64,000 nt of DNA from Fodinibacter luteus (GCF_039541575.1 NZ_BAABGM010000008.1:124001-188000); one strand, 5' to 3'; positions 9,913-18,474 are shown, counted from the first letter of the stretch. Translations and numbers: made by a program. The notes: generated from the sequence alone by a model not told the origin.

Positions 9913-10677
9913 GTGAGCACTCTCGAGATCCGCGACCTCCACGTCTCCGTCGAGACGGAGAACGGCACCAAGGAGATCCTGCGCGGCGTCACCCTGACGA
10001 TCCGCTCCGGCGAGACCCACGCCATCATGGGACCCAACGGCTCGGGCAAGTCGACCCTGGCCTACTCGGTCGCCGGCCACCCGAAGTACACCGTCACCTC
10101 CGGGTCGGTGACCCTCGACGGCGAGGACGTCCTCGCGATGAGCGTCGACGAGCGCGCCCGGGCCGGCCTGTTCCTCGCGATGCAGTACCCCGTCGAGGTC
10201 CCCGGCGTCACGGTGTCGAACTTCCTGCGCACCGCCAAGACGGCCGTCGAGGGCGAGGCCCCGAAGCTGCGGACCTGGGTCAAGGAGGTCCGGGAGGCCA
10301 TGGGCAACCTGCGCATGGACCCCGCCTTCGCCGAGCGCAACGTCAACGAGGGCTTCTCCGGGGGCGAGAAGAAGCGCCACGAGATCCTCCAGATGGAGCT
10401 CCTGCGCCCGAAGTTCGCCGTCCTCGACGAGACCGACTCCGGCCTCGACGTCGACGCGCTGCGGGTCGTGTCCGAGGGGGTCAACCGCGCCACGGAGAGC
10501 ACCGGCGCCGGCGTCCTGCTCATCACCCACTACACGCGCATCCTGCGCTACATCCAGCCCGACTTCGTCCACGTCTTCGTCGACGGCCGGATCGCCGAGG
10601 AGGGTGGCCGCGAGCTCGCCGACCGCCTCGAGGCCGAGGGCTACGACCGCTTCCTCACCGAGACCGCCGGGGCCTGA
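9913..10677 (+). CDS. sufC: SufC, ATPase of the SUF complex
   Basis: ABC-type ATPase that drives the SufBD scaffold. The 254-residue protein has Walker A IMGPNGSGKSTLAYSVAGH, the SufC-type signature FSGGEKKRHEILQ, and Walker B AVLDETDSGLDVDAL with the usual SufC replacement of DEP by DET. The C-terminal histidine switch is in LLITHYTRILRYI. GTG start at 9913 follows a purine-rich stretch (GGAAAGAGC). It sits 14 bp after the Rieske gene and directly abuts sufS. Confidence 0.96.
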   Translation: MSTLEIRDLHVSVETENGTKEILRGVTLTIRSGETHAIMGPNGSGKSTLAYSVAGHPKYTVTSGSVTLDGEDVLAMSVDERARAGLFLAMQYPVEVPGVTVSNFLRTAKTAVEGEAPKLRTWVKEVREAMGNLRMDPAFAERNVNEGFSGGEKKRHEILQMELLRPKFAVLDETDSGLDVDALRVVSEGVNRATESTGAGVLLITHYTRILRYIQPDFVHVFVDGRIAEEGGRELADRLEAEGYDRFLTETAGA

Positions 10678-11973
10678 GTGAGCGCCGCCCCCTTCACCGC
10701 CGAGGAGCTGGCCCGGATCCGGGCCGACTTCCCGATCCTGTCGCGCACGGTGCGCGGGGGGCACCCGCTCGTCTACCTCGACTCGGGTGCGACCTCGCAC
10801 AAGCCGCGCCAGGTCCTCGACGCCGAGCGACGGTTCTACGAGCGCACCAACGCCGCGGTGCACCGCGGGGCGCACCAGCTCTCGGAGGAGGGCACCGACG
10901 CCTACGAGGCGGCCCGCGAGACGATCGCCCGGTTCATCGGGGCCCGGGCGAGCGAGGTCGTCTTCACCCGCAACGCCACCGAGGCGCTCAACCTCGTCGC
11001 CTACGCGTTCAGCAACGGTGCCGCGGGCGGCGGTGGCGGCCGGGGCGACCGGTTCACCCTCGGCCCGGGCGACGAGGTGCTCGTCACCGAGATGGAGCAC
11101 CACGCGAACCTCATCCCGTGGCAGGAGGCGTGCCGGCGCACCGGAGCCACCCTGCGCTGGGTCCCGGTCGCGCCCGACGGACGGCTCGACCTCACCGACC
11201 TCGACGCGCTGCTCACCGAGCGCACCAAGGTCTTCGCCTTCACCCACGTCTCCAACGTCCTCGGCACGATCAACCCGGTCACCGAGCTCGTGGCGCGGGC
11301 GCACGCCGTCGGCGCGCTCGTCGTGCTCGACGCCTGCCAGTCGGTGCCGCACCTGCCCGTCGACGTCGACCGGCTCGGGGTCGACCTCCTCGCGTTCTCG
11401 GGTCACAAGATGTTCGGCCCCCTCGGCATCGGCGTGCTGTGGGGCCGCCCCGAGCTGCTCGACGAGATGCCGGTGTTCCTCACCGGCGGGTCGATGATCG
11501 AGACGGTCACGATGGAGGGGGCGACGTACGCCCCGGTGCCGCAGAAGTTCGAGGCCGGCGTGCCGGTGGCCGCCCAGGCCGTCGGGCTGGCTGCGGCCTG
11601 CGACTACCTCACCGACCTCGGGCTGGACCGCGTCCACGCCCACGAGCAAGCCCTCACCGAGCGCCTCGTCACCGGGCTCGGGGAGCGGCCCTGGGTGCAC
11701 GTCCTCGGGCCGGACGACCTGCGCGAGCGTGGGGGAGCGGTGGCCTTCGTCGTCGACGGCGTCCACGCCCACGACGTCGGCCAGGTGCTCGACGACCGCG
11801 GGGTCGCCGTGCGGGTCGGCCACCACTGCGCGTGGCCGCTGCACCGGGCCCTGCGGGTGCAGGCGAGCACCCGGGCGAGCTTCGCCGCCTACACGACGCC
11901 CGCGGAGGTCGACGCGCTCCTCGAGGCGCTCGACCGGGTCCCGGCGGTGTTCGGGCTGGAGGTGCCCGCCTGA
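10678..11973 (+). CDS. sufS: SufS, cysteine desulfurase (class V aminotransferase fold)
   Basis: PLP enzyme that takes sulfur from cysteine for the SUF system. The 431-residue protein carries YLDSGATSHKP, the PLP-lysine motif AFSGHKMFGPLGIGVLWG, and the C-terminal active-site cysteine in RVGHHCAWPLH, all characteristic of group II desulfurases. A glycine-rich insertion (about residues 112-124, NGAAGGGGGRGDRF) before LGPGDEVLVTEMEHHAN is an unusual loop and may be a lineage-specific expansion. The GTG start directly follows the sufC stop; its stop overlaps the sufU ATG. Confidence 0.95.
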   Translation: MSAAPFTAEELARIRADFPILSRTVRGGHPLVYLDSGATSHKPRQVLDAERRFYERTNAAVHRGAHQLSEEGTDAYEAARETIARFIGARASEVVFTRNATEALNLVAYAFSNGAAGGGGGRGDRFTLGPGDEVLVTEMEHHANLIPWQEACRRTGATLRWVPVAPDGRLDLTDLDALLTERTKVFAFTHVSNVLGTINPVTELVARAHAVGALVVLDACQSVPHLPVDVDRLGVDLLAFSGHKMFGPLGIGVLWGRPELLDEMPVFLTGGSMIETVTMEGATYAPVPQKFEAGVPVAAQAVGLAAACDYLTDLGLDRVHAHEQALTERLVTGLGERPWVHVLGPDDLRERGGAVAFVVDGVHAHDVGQVLDDRGVAVRVGHHCAWPLHRALRVQASTRASFAAYTTPAEVDALLEALDRVPAVFGLEVPA

Positions 11974-12419
11974 TGGACCTCTACCAGGAGCTCATCCTCG
12001 AGCACTCCAAGCGCCCGGTGCGGGCCGGCCTGCGCGAGCCCTTCGAGGCGCAGGTCCACCACGTCAACCCCACGTGCGGCGACGAGGTGACCCTGCGGGT
12101 GCACCTCGCCGGCCAGGGCGACGACGCGGTCGTCGAGGACGTGTCGTACGACGCCATGGGCTGCTCGATCAGCGTGGCCTCGGCGTCGATCCTCGCCGAG
12201 GAGGTCACCGGCGAGCGCGTCGCCGAGGCCCGGGAGACGGTCGAGGCGATGCGCTCGATGCTCACGAGCAAGGGGGAGGACCCCGGCGACGAGGAGCAGA
12301 TCGGCGACGGCGTCGCCCTGTCCGGGGTCGCGAGGTACCCCGCCCGAGTCAAGTGCGCCCTCCTGTCGTGGATGGCGTTCACCGATGCCCTGCACCAGGC
12401 CGAAGGAGCCCCGCAGTGA
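11973..12419 (+). CDS. sufU: SufU, zinc-dependent sulfur acceptor for SufS
   Basis: Receives persulfide sulfur from SufS. The 148-residue protein has the zinc/thiol ligands Cys35 (NPTCGD, with Asp37), Cys64 (MGCSIS) and Cys128 (VKCALLSW), equivalent to those of Bacillus SufU, plus the insertion between Cys64 and Cys128 that separates SufU from IscU. Its ATG overlaps the sufS stop and its stop overlaps the next GTG, so it is tightly coupled. Confidence 0.94.
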   Translation: MDLYQELILEHSKRPVRAGLREPFEAQVHHVNPTCGDEVTLRVHLAGQGDDAVVEDVSYDAMGCSISVASASILAEEVTGERVAEARETVEAMRSMLTSKGEDPGDEEQIGDGVALSGVARYPARVKCALLSWMAFTDALHQAEGAPQ

Positions 12420-12757
12420 CCCAGACCGACACCCCCGCGAACCCCACGCCGGCCAACGTCGCCGACGTCGAGGAGGCCCTGCGCGACGTCGTCGACCCCG
12501 AGCTCGGCATCAACGTCGTCGACCTCGGGCTCGTCTACGGCATCACCGTCGACGGCCAGAACCACGCCGTCATCGACATGACGCTCACCTCGGCGGCCTG
12601 CCCGCTCACCGACGTCATCGAGGACCAGACCGCCCAGTCCCTCGAGGGTCTCGTGGCCTCGTACCGGGTCAACTGGGTGTGGATGCCGCCGTGGGGCCCC
12701 GACAAGATCACCGACGACGGCCGCGAGCAGCTGCGCGCCCTCGGCTTCAACATCTGA
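12416..12757 (+). CDS. DUF59/MIP18-family iron-sulfur assembly factor (SufT-like)
   Basis: Small (113 residue) DUF59 protein. It has the family core VEEALRDVVDPELGINVVDLGLVYGI and the conserved cysteine in LTSAACPLTD, followed by the hydrophobic block VNWVWMPPWGPDKIT. Proteins of this family help iron-sulfur cluster maturation or carriage; SufT in Staphylococcus and eukaryotic CIA2 are relatives. GTGA overlap with sufU makes it the last member of the operon proper. The N-terminal 15 residues are low-complexity (TDTPANPTPAN). Confidence 0.9.
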   Translation: MTQTDTPANPTPANVADVEEALRDVVDPELGINVVDLGLVYGITVDGQNHAVIDMTLTSAACPLTDVIEDQTAQSLEGLVASYRVNWVWMPPWGPDKITDDGREQLRALGFNI

Positions 12758-12767
12758 CCCACCTCCG

Positions 12768-13310
12768 GTGCCCCGCAGAGTCGTCGAGGTCGCGCCGGCA
12801 CGCCTCGACGGCTGGCTCGAGCGCTTCGCCGTGAACAACCCCGACGGCCCCCAGCGGGTCGTCGGGGTCGACCGCTTCGACCACGACCCGCTGGCCCTCG
12901 TCCTGGTCCGCCGCGGCGGGTACGCCGTCGGCCTCGCGTCCGGAGAGCGGCTCGGCGCGCACAAGGTCGGCACCCGGTACGTCCAGTCCCGTACGGCGGC
13001 CGGCGGCTGGAGCCAGCAGCGCTTCGCGCGCCGCCGGGCCAACCAGGCCGACGAGCTCGTCGCGGCCACCGTCGAGCACGCCGTCCGCGTGCTCGGCGGT
13101 CCCGCCGGCGCGGTCCGGATGCCGGCCGGCTCCGGTCTCCTCGTGGGTGGCGACCGGGCGCTCGTCGCGGCGGCGCTCGAGGACCCCCGGCTGGCCGGGC
13201 TGGTCGAGCTGCCCCGGCGCGAGCTCTACGACCTGCCGGACCCGCGGCTCGTCGTCCTGCGGCAGGCCCTGGAGCGGGCCCGGGCGGTGCGGGTCACCAT
13301 CGAGGAGTGA
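12768..13310 (+). CDS. acVLRF1-type peptidyl-tRNA hydrolase (Vms1/release-factor-like domain)
   Basis: The 180-residue protein has the VLRF1 domain signature GGWSQQRFARRRANQ in its middle, with the conserved glutamine that in eukaryotic Vms1/ANKZF1 and their actinobacterial relatives is needed to release nascent chains from stalled large ribosomal subunits. It also carries HKVGTRYVQSRTAAGG just before that motif. Function is inferred from this family: peptidyl-tRNA hydrolysis during ribosome rescue. GTG start lies 10 bp after the DUF59 gene, so it may be co-transcribed with suf. No metal-binding cysteines or membrane segments are present. Confidence 0.8.
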   Translation: MPRRVVEVAPARLDGWLERFAVNNPDGPQRVVGVDRFDHDPLALVLVRRGGYAVGLASGERLGAHKVGTRYVQSRTAAGGWSQQRFARRRANQADELVAATVEHAVRVLGGPAGAVRMPAGSGLLVGGDRALVAAALEDPRLAGLVELPRRELYDLPDPRLVVLRQALERARAVRVTIEE

Positions 13311-13388
13311 GCGCCGTGAGAGCGGGGACGGTCGCCCCGGCGACCACGTCCGCACCCACGGGAGGCATCGTGGGGCTGGTCCCCGGTG

Positions 13389-13406
13389 ATATCTGCGAGA
13401 TATGGT
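13389..13406 (+). promoter_or_regulatory. PadR operator overlapping a -10 box
   Basis: A perfect inverted repeat ATATCT-GCG-AGATAT occupies 13389-13403 and stands out as AT-rich in GC-rich surroundings. The hexamer TATGGT (13401-13406) overlaps its right arm and lies 6 nt before the GTG of the PadR gene, as expected for a leaderless -10 box. A repressor bound to the palindrome would block this promoter, so autorepression by the adjacent PadR protein is the simple reading. Confidence 0.65.
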
Positions 13407-13412
13407 TCCGGG

Positions 13413-13961
13413 GTGAGCCGCCGCGAGTCGCGCACCCGGTACGCCGTCCTCGGCGCGCTGAGCATCGAGCCCATGTCGGGCAGCGAGGTGCACGCCCTCG
13501 CCACCGGTCCGCTCGCGCACTTCTGGCACGAGGGGTTCGGGCAGATCTACCCCACGCTGCGCACCCTCGAGGCCGAGGGCCACGTCGTCACGACGAGCGA
13601 GCCGGGGGTGCGTGGGTCGCGGCGCCGGGTCCACGCGCTCACGGCATCCGGCTGGTCCGAGCTGCGCGGGTGGCTGGCCCGACCCGTCGGGCCGGTCGCG
13701 CCCGGTCGCGACGAGCTGCTCCTCAAGGTCTTCCTCGGCCGCCACGTCGACCCCGACGTGCTGCTCGGGCACCTGCGCACCCGACGGCAGGCGCTGGCGG
13801 TCGCGCTCGAGCGCTATGCCGCCATCGCCGCCGAGCTCGCGCAGGACGCGTCGCCGGACGTGCCGTGGTGGGGCCGCACCCTCGGGCACGGGGTGGCTGT
13901 CGCGTCGGCGTCGCTCGCCTGGTGCGACGCGACGATCGCCGAGCTGTCGGTGGCACCGTGA
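13413..13961 (+). CDS. PadR-family transcriptional regulator
   Basis: The 182-residue protein has the PadR winged helix at its N terminus (RTRYAVLGALSIEPMSGSEVHAL, then FGQIYPTLRTLEAEGHV and the wing with GSRRRVHALTASG) and an alpha-helical C-terminal dimerisation domain. I chose the GTG at 13413 because a -10-like TATGGT precedes it by 6 nt; a longer version from 13386 would place the operator palindrome inside the coding region. It is coupled by a GTGA overlap to a small membrane protein, a typical arrangement in which PadR controls a transport or membrane gene. Ligand unknown. Confidence 0.87.
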   Translation: MSRRESRTRYAVLGALSIEPMSGSEVHALATGPLAHFWHEGFGQIYPTLRTLEAEGHVVTTSEPGVRGSRRRVHALTASGWSELRGWLARPVGPVAPGRDELLLKVFLGRHVDPDVLLGHLRTRRQALAVALERYAAIAAELAQDASPDVPWWGRTLGHGVAVASASLAWCDATIAELSVAP

Positions 13962-14266
13962 GCGCGGGCGGGGCGGCCGGGGTGCGCGAGCGCTGGGCGC
14001 GCCACCGCCGGCCCCTGCTCGTCGCCGCGGCGGTCGGCGCCGCCGGCCTGTCGGTCGTGTGGTTCCTCGTGGTCCCCGACGCGGCCGAGGCGGCCACGGG
14101 CTGGCGTGCGGTGGTGCTGCGCCACGGCCACGGCGCGTGCTGGTCGCTGCTCGCGGCGTCCCTGGTCGTCGGCGCCGCGGACGGCCCGTCCCGGCTGCGC
14201 GGTGGTCTCGCGTGGGCCGGGCTGGGCTGCTACGTGGCGTTCCTCGCCGCCCTCGCGAGCTCGTGA
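13958..14266 (+). CDS. Small membrane protein coupled to PadR
   Basis: I do not recognise the family. The 102-residue protein has a basic N terminus (RERWARHRRP) and three hydrophobic segments: LLVAAAVGAAGLSVVWFLVV, ACWSLLAASLVVGA and AWAGLGCYVAFLAALA. The start overlaps the PadR stop (GTGA), so it is translated with the regulator and is probably in the same regulatory unit. Conserved-looking His/Arg residues in VVLRHGHGACW lie between the first two helices. Function not assigned. Confidence 0.7.
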   Translation: MSAGGAAGVRERWARHRRPLLVAAAVGAAGLSVVWFLVVPDAAEAATGWRAVVLRHGHGACWSLLAASLVVGAADGPSRLRGGLAWAGLGCYVAFLAALASS

Positions 14267-14279
14267 GGGGTGCGGCGGC

Positions 14280-15191
14280 TCAGTTGACCGAGGCGACAGC
14301 GAAGGTGTCGCACTGGTTGAGGTCACCGGTCTTGAACCCCTGGAGGAACCACCGCTGGCGGGCCTCGGCCGAGCCGTGGGTCCAGTTCTCGGGCGTCACC
14401 CGGCCCTGGGTCTTCTGCTGGATGCTGTCGTCGCCGACCGCCGAGGCCGCCGACAGGGCGTCGCGGATGTCCTGGTCGGTCAGCGGCTCGAGGAACGGCT
14501 GCCCGGTGTCCTCGTCGGGCACGGTCGTCGCGTGGTGGGCCCACACCCCGCCGAGGCAGTCGGCCATGAGCTCGACGCGCACCGCGCCCGACTCCGGACC
14601 CTGCGGGTCCTGCTGCGCGCGGCCGAGCAGCCCGAGCTGGTCCTGGAGCGCGTGGCCGTACTCGTGCGCGACGACGTACTCCTGCGCGAGCGGACCGGCG
14701 CTCGAGCCGAACTGCTGCTCGAGGATGCGGAAGAAGTCGGCGTCGATGTAGACCATCTTGTCGAGGGGGCAGTAGAACGGGCCGACCTGGTTGGATGCCG
14801 TGCCGCACGCCGACTGCGTCGTGCCCCGGTAGAGCACGGTCTGGGTCGGCTGCCACTCCTTGCCGTAGCGGGGCAGCTCGCCGGCCCAGAAGGCCTGGAC
14901 CGAGTTGACCGTGCCGATGACGCGGCACTCGGTGTTCTCGTTGGCGTCGGCGCCCGTGCGGCACGCGGCGAAGGCCTCCGAGCCCTGCTCGCCGCCGGCC
15001 TGCACCTGGCCGGGCTCGGTCGTCGTCCCGCCGCCGGTGATGTCACCGGGGTTGATGCCGAAGATCATCGCGAGGATGAGCATGATGATGCCGCCGATGC
15101 CGCCGCCCACGACCATCCCGCCCGGGGCGCCCCCGCCGCCGCCCGAGCGCACCTGCGAGGTGTCCAGGGTGACGTTGTCGTTGAAGCTCAT
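14280..15191 (-). CDS. Neutral zinc metallopeptidase (YpfJ family)
   Basis: The 303-residue protein has a glycine-rich cytoplasmic start (SGGGGGAPGGMVVGGG), one membrane anchor (IGGIIMLILAMIFGI) and an extracytoplasmic domain with the zinc-binding HEYGH motif (VVAHEYGHALQDQLG) and a downstream Glu in VELMADCLGGVWAHH. This is the layout of the putative neutral zinc metallopeptidase family. Several cysteines (TECRVIG, SACGT, FYCPLD, NQCDT) may form disulfides. ATG at 15191 gives the family-typical N terminus MSFNDNVTLDTSQVR. Its substrate is unknown. Confidence 0.88.
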   Translation of the reverse strand: MSFNDNVTLDTSQVRSGGGGGAPGGMVVGGGIGGIIMLILAMIFGINPGDITGGGTTTEPGQVQAGGEQGSEAFAACRTGADANENTECRVIGTVNSVQAFWAGELPRYGKEWQPTQTVLYRGTTQSACGTASNQVGPFYCPLDKMVYIDADFFRILEQQFGSSAGPLAQEYVVAHEYGHALQDQLGLLGRAQQDPQGPESGAVRVELMADCLGGVWAHHATTVPDEDTGQPFLEPLTDQDIRDALSAASAVGDDSIQQKTQGRVTPENWTHGSAEARQRWFLQGFKTGDLNQCDTFAVASVN

Positions 15192-15319
15192 GCCGGGCTC
15201 CCGTCGCGAGGGCGTGGACCGCGCGGCGCGCGGCGGCACCTAGACTAGAGGGCGACAGCCCGTCGTCGTGCGCCCACTGCCGTCGTGACGACCGCGTCCA
15301 CCCTCACCGAAAGGCCCTC

Positions 15320-16918
15320 GTGATCACCGCTGCCTCCGTCGAGCTGCGCGCGGGCTCGCGCCTGCTCCTCGACGACGCGAGCTTCCGCGTGGCCCCCGGT
15401 GACCGGGTTGGCCTCGTCGGGCGCAACGGCGCCGGCAAGACGACCCTCACGAAGGCACTGGCAGGGGTCACCCAGCCGGCGGCCGGCACGATCACCCGCA
15501 CCGGCGCCGTCGGCTACCTCCCCCAGGACCCGCGGGGTGTCGACCTCGACGTCACCGCCCGCGACCGGGTCCTGTCGGCCCGCGGGCTCGACACGATCGT
15601 GCGCGAGCTGCGCGCCGCCGAGGCCGCGATGGCCAGCCGCACGGGGGAGGGTCAGGACCGCGCGATGCGGCGCTACGGTCGGCTCGAGGCCGAGTTCGTC
15701 GCCGCCGGCGGGTACGCCGCGGAGTCCGAGGCGGCGTCGATCGCCGGCGCGCTCGGCCTCGACGAGCGGGTCCTCGGCCAGACGCTCGGCACGCTCTCGG
15801 GCGGCCAGCGGCGCCGCATCGAGCTGGCCCGGATCCTGTTCTCGGGCGCCGAGACGCTGCTCCTCGACGAGCCGACCAACCACCTCGACGCCGACTCGGT
15901 CGCCTGGCTGCGTGACCACCTCAAGGGCTACCGGGGCGGCCTCGTCGTCATCTCGCACGACGTCGACCTCCTCGAGGCCGTCGTCAACAAGGTCTTCCAC
16001 CTCGACGCCAACCGCGGTGAGCTCGACCAGTACAACCTCGGCTGGAGGGCCTACCTCCAGCAGCGCGAGACCGACGAGCGCCGCAGGAAGCGCGAGCGCG
16101 CCAACGCCGAGAAGAAGGCCTCGGCGCTCATGGCCCAGGCCGACAAGATGCGCGCCAAGGCGACGAAGACGGTCGCCGCGCAGAACATGGCACGCCGGGC
16201 CGAGCGGCTCCTCGCGGGCCTGGAGACCGAGCGGGCGCACGACAAGGTCGCCAGGCTGCGCTTCCCGAAGCCCTCTCCTTGCGGGAGGACGCCCCTGCGG
16301 GCGAGCGGGCTGTCCCGCTCCTACGGCTCGCAGGAGGTCTTCACCGACGTCGACCTCGCGATCGACCGGGGCTCGCGCGTCGTCGTGCTCGGCCTCAACG
16401 GCGCGGGCAAGACGACCCTGCTGCGGATGCTCGCGGGCGTCGACGCGCCCGACACCGGTCAGGTCGAGCCGGGGCACGGCCTCAAGCTCGGCTACTACGC
16501 CCAGGAGCACGAGAACCTCGACGTCGAGCGGACCGTCCTGGAGAACATGAAGTCGGCCGCGCCCGACCTCGGCGAGACCGACGTGCGCAAGGTGCTCGGC
16601 TCGTTCCTCTTCAGCGGCGACGACGTCGACAAGCCGGCGGGGGTGCTCTCCGGCGGCGAGAAGACCCGCCTGTCCCTCGCCCTGCTCGTCGTCTCGTCGG
16701 CGAACGTCCTGCTCCTCGACGAGCCGACGAACAACCTCGACCCCGCATCGCGCGAGGAGATCCTCGGGGCGCTGCGCACCTACGAGGGGGCGGTCGTGCT
16801 CGTGACCCACGACGAGGGGGCGGTCGACGCCCTCGAGCCCGAACGCATCCTCCTGCTCCCCGACGGTGTCGAGGACCTCTTCAGCGCCGACTACCGCGAC
16901 CTCGTCACCCTCGCCTGA
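15320..16918 (+). CDS. ABC-F family ATPase (translation factor type)
   Basis: A 532-residue protein with two ABC domains and no membrane segments, the mark of ABC-F proteins that act on ribosomes. Domain 1 has GRNGAGKTTLTKAL, LSGGQRRRIELARIL and LLLDEPTNHLD; domain 2 has GLNGAGKTTLLRML, LSGGEKTRLSLALLV and LLLDEPTNNLD. Between them is a charged linker rich in Arg/Lys/Glu (about residues 245-300, RETDERRRKRERANAEKK) that would reach the tRNA site. A TAGACT box at 15241-15246 suggests a leader of about 65 nt. Which ABC-F subgroup (housekeeping or antibiotic-protection) I cannot tell. Confidence 0.9.
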   Translation: MITAASVELRAGSRLLLDDASFRVAPGDRVGLVGRNGAGKTTLTKALAGVTQPAAGTITRTGAVGYLPQDPRGVDLDVTARDRVLSARGLDTIVRELRAAEAAMASRTGEGQDRAMRRYGRLEAEFVAAGGYAAESEAASIAGALGLDERVLGQTLGTLSGGQRRRIELARILFSGAETLLLDEPTNHLDADSVAWLRDHLKGYRGGLVVISHDVDLLEAVVNKVFHLDANRGELDQYNLGWRAYLQQRETDERRRKRERANAEKKASALMAQADKMRAKATKTVAAQNMARRAERLLAGLETERAHDKVARLRFPKPSPCGRTPLRASGLSRSYGSQEVFTDVDLAIDRGSRVVVLGLNGAGKTTLLRMLAGVDAPDTGQVEPGHGLKLGYYAQEHENLDVERTVLENMKSAAPDLGETDVRKVLGSFLFSGDDVDKPAGVLSGGEKTRLSLALLVVSSANVLLLDEPTNNLDPASREEILGALRTYEGAVVLVTHDEGAVDALEPERILLLPDGVEDLFSADYRDLVTLA

Positions 16919-16962
16919 GCCTCACCCCGGGATCGCCGGGGCCTCACCCCGGGATCGCCGGG
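16919..16962 (+). repeat. Perfect 22-bp tandem duplication between ABC-F and trpB-like genes
   Basis: Two identical 22-bp units at 16919-16940 and 16941-16962, each reading GCCTCACCCCGGGATC followed by GCCGGG. The second copy contains the stop codon and last residues (PAIPG) of the minus-strand TrpB-like gene; the first lies in the short gap after the ABC-F stop. The duplication therefore copied the 3' end of the gene without changing either protein. Each unit contains a short CCCGGGATCGCCGGG-type dyad that could weakly act in termination. Confidence 0.85.
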
Positions 16963-18329
16963 AGCCGGGTCAGGGCCGCGGCGACGGCTTCCTGGAGCTC
17001 GCTGTCCTCCCACGTGTGGTCCACGAGGTCGCCCCGCAGGTAGGCGTCGTAGGCGGGCAGGTCGAGGTGGCCGTGCCCGCACAGCGCCGTGAGGATGACC
17101 TTCTCCTCGCCGGTGTCGACGCAGCGGATCGCCTCGTCGACGGCGGCGGCCAGCGCGTGGGTCGGCTCCGGGGCCGGCACGATGCCCTCGGTGCGGGCGA
17201 AGAGCACGCCGGCGGCGAAGCAGTCGCGCTGGGTCCTCGCCTCGGCCTCGACGAGGCCCTCCTCGTAGAGGTGGCTGATGAGGGGGCTCATGCCGTGGTA
17301 GCGCAGCCCTCCGGCGTGGATCGGGTCGGGGATGAAGTCGTGCCCGAGCGTGTGCATCTTGAGCAGCGGCGTGAGCCCGGCGACGTCGCCGAAGTCGTAG
17401 GCGTAGGTGCCCTGCGTCAGCGACGGGCAGGAGGCCGGCTCGACGGCGCGGATGACCGGGCCCGCACCGCCGGCGGCGAGCTTCTCGCGGAGGAACGGGA
17501 AGGTGAGGCCCCCGAAGTTGGAGCCGCCGCCGGTGCACCCGACGATGAGGTCCGCGCTCTCGCCGACCTTCGCGAGCTGGAGCAGCGCCTCCTCCCCGAT
17601 GATCGTCTGGTGGAGCAGCACGTGGTTGAGCACCGAGCCGAGGGCGTAGTTGACCGTGGCATCCTGGGCCGCGACCTCGACGGCCTCGCTGATCGCCAGG
17701 CCGAGCGACCCCGGGGAGCCCGGGTCGCTCGCGAGCATCGTGCGGCCGGCCTCCGTGAGGTCGGACGGGCTCGGGTGCACCGTGGCCCCGAAGGTCTCCA
17801 TCATGATCTTGCGGTACGGCTTGGCGTCGTACGAGGCGCGCACCTGCCAGACCTCGCACTCGAGGTCGAACTGCGCGCACGCGAAGGCCAGGGCGGTGCC
17901 CCACTGCCCGGCCCCGGTCTCGGTCGTCAGCTTCCGGATGCCGGCGCGCGCGTTGTAGTAGGCCTGCGGCACCGCGGTGTTCGGCTTGTGCGAACCGGCG
18001 GGCGAGACGCCCTCGTACTTGTAGTAGATCCGGGCGGGGGTGCCGAGCGCCTGCTCGAGGCGGTGGGCGCGGAACAGCGGTGAGGGCCGCCACAGCCGGT
18101 AGACGTCCTGCACCTCCTCGGGGATGTCGACGTACTGCTCGCTCGCGACCTCCTGCGCGATGAGGTCCATGGGAAAGAGCGCGGCGAGGTCCTCGGGGCC
18201 GACCGGCTGACCGGTGCCGGGGTGGAGCGGCGGCGGGGGAGGGGTCGGCAGGTCGTGGAGGATGTTGTACCAGCGCGTCGGCATCTCGTCCTCGTCGAGC
18301 AGGACCTTGTGGCGCAGTGGTGCGGGCAC
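16944..18329 (-). CDS. TrpB-like PLP enzyme (TrpB2 subfamily)
   Basis: Fold-type II PLP enzyme of about 461 residues, similar to the stand-alone tryptophan synthase beta chain TrpB2. Diagnostic features are the longer N-terminal region with RWYNILHDLPTPPPPPLHPG, the substrate/PLP segment YEGVSPAGSHKPNTA with the Schiff-base lysine, ETGAGQWGTALAFAC, and the phosphate-binding GCTGGGSNFGG. No trpA or other trp genes adjoin it, so it may scavenge indole or act on serine independently. GTG start at 18329 has a strong ribosome site GGAGGT six bases upstream. Confidence 0.88.
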   Translation of the reverse strand: MPAPLRHKVLLDEDEMPTRWYNILHDLPTPPPPPLHPGTGQPVGPEDLAALFPMDLIAQEVASEQYVDIPEEVQDVYRLWRPSPLFRAHRLEQALGTPARIYYKYEGVSPAGSHKPNTAVPQAYYNARAGIRKLTTETGAGQWGTALAFACAQFDLECEVWQVRASYDAKPYRKIMMETFGATVHPSPSDLTEAGRTMLASDPGSPGSLGLAISEAVEVAAQDATVNYALGSVLNHVLLHQTIIGEEALLQLAKVGESADLIVGCTGGGSNFGGLTFPFLREKLAAGGAGPVIRAVEPASCPSLTQGTYAYDFGDVAGLTPLLKMHTLGHDFIPDPIHAGGLRYHGMSPLISHLYEEGLVEAEARTQRDCFAAGVLFARTEGIVPAPEPTHALAAAVDEAIRCVDTGEEKVILTALCGHGHLDLPAYDAYLRGDLVDHTWEDSELQEAVAAALTRLPAIPG

Positions 18330-18474
18330 GGCATACCTCCGTCGTCGACCGCCGTCGGAGCCGGCGGGGTGCGCCGACATCCTCGGTGAGGGCACGGCAT
18401 CCGCACAAGGGCCGGAACACGTGTCGGTCGTCGGTGGTTGACTGACAGGCACACGACGACGAGGAGCACGGCCG

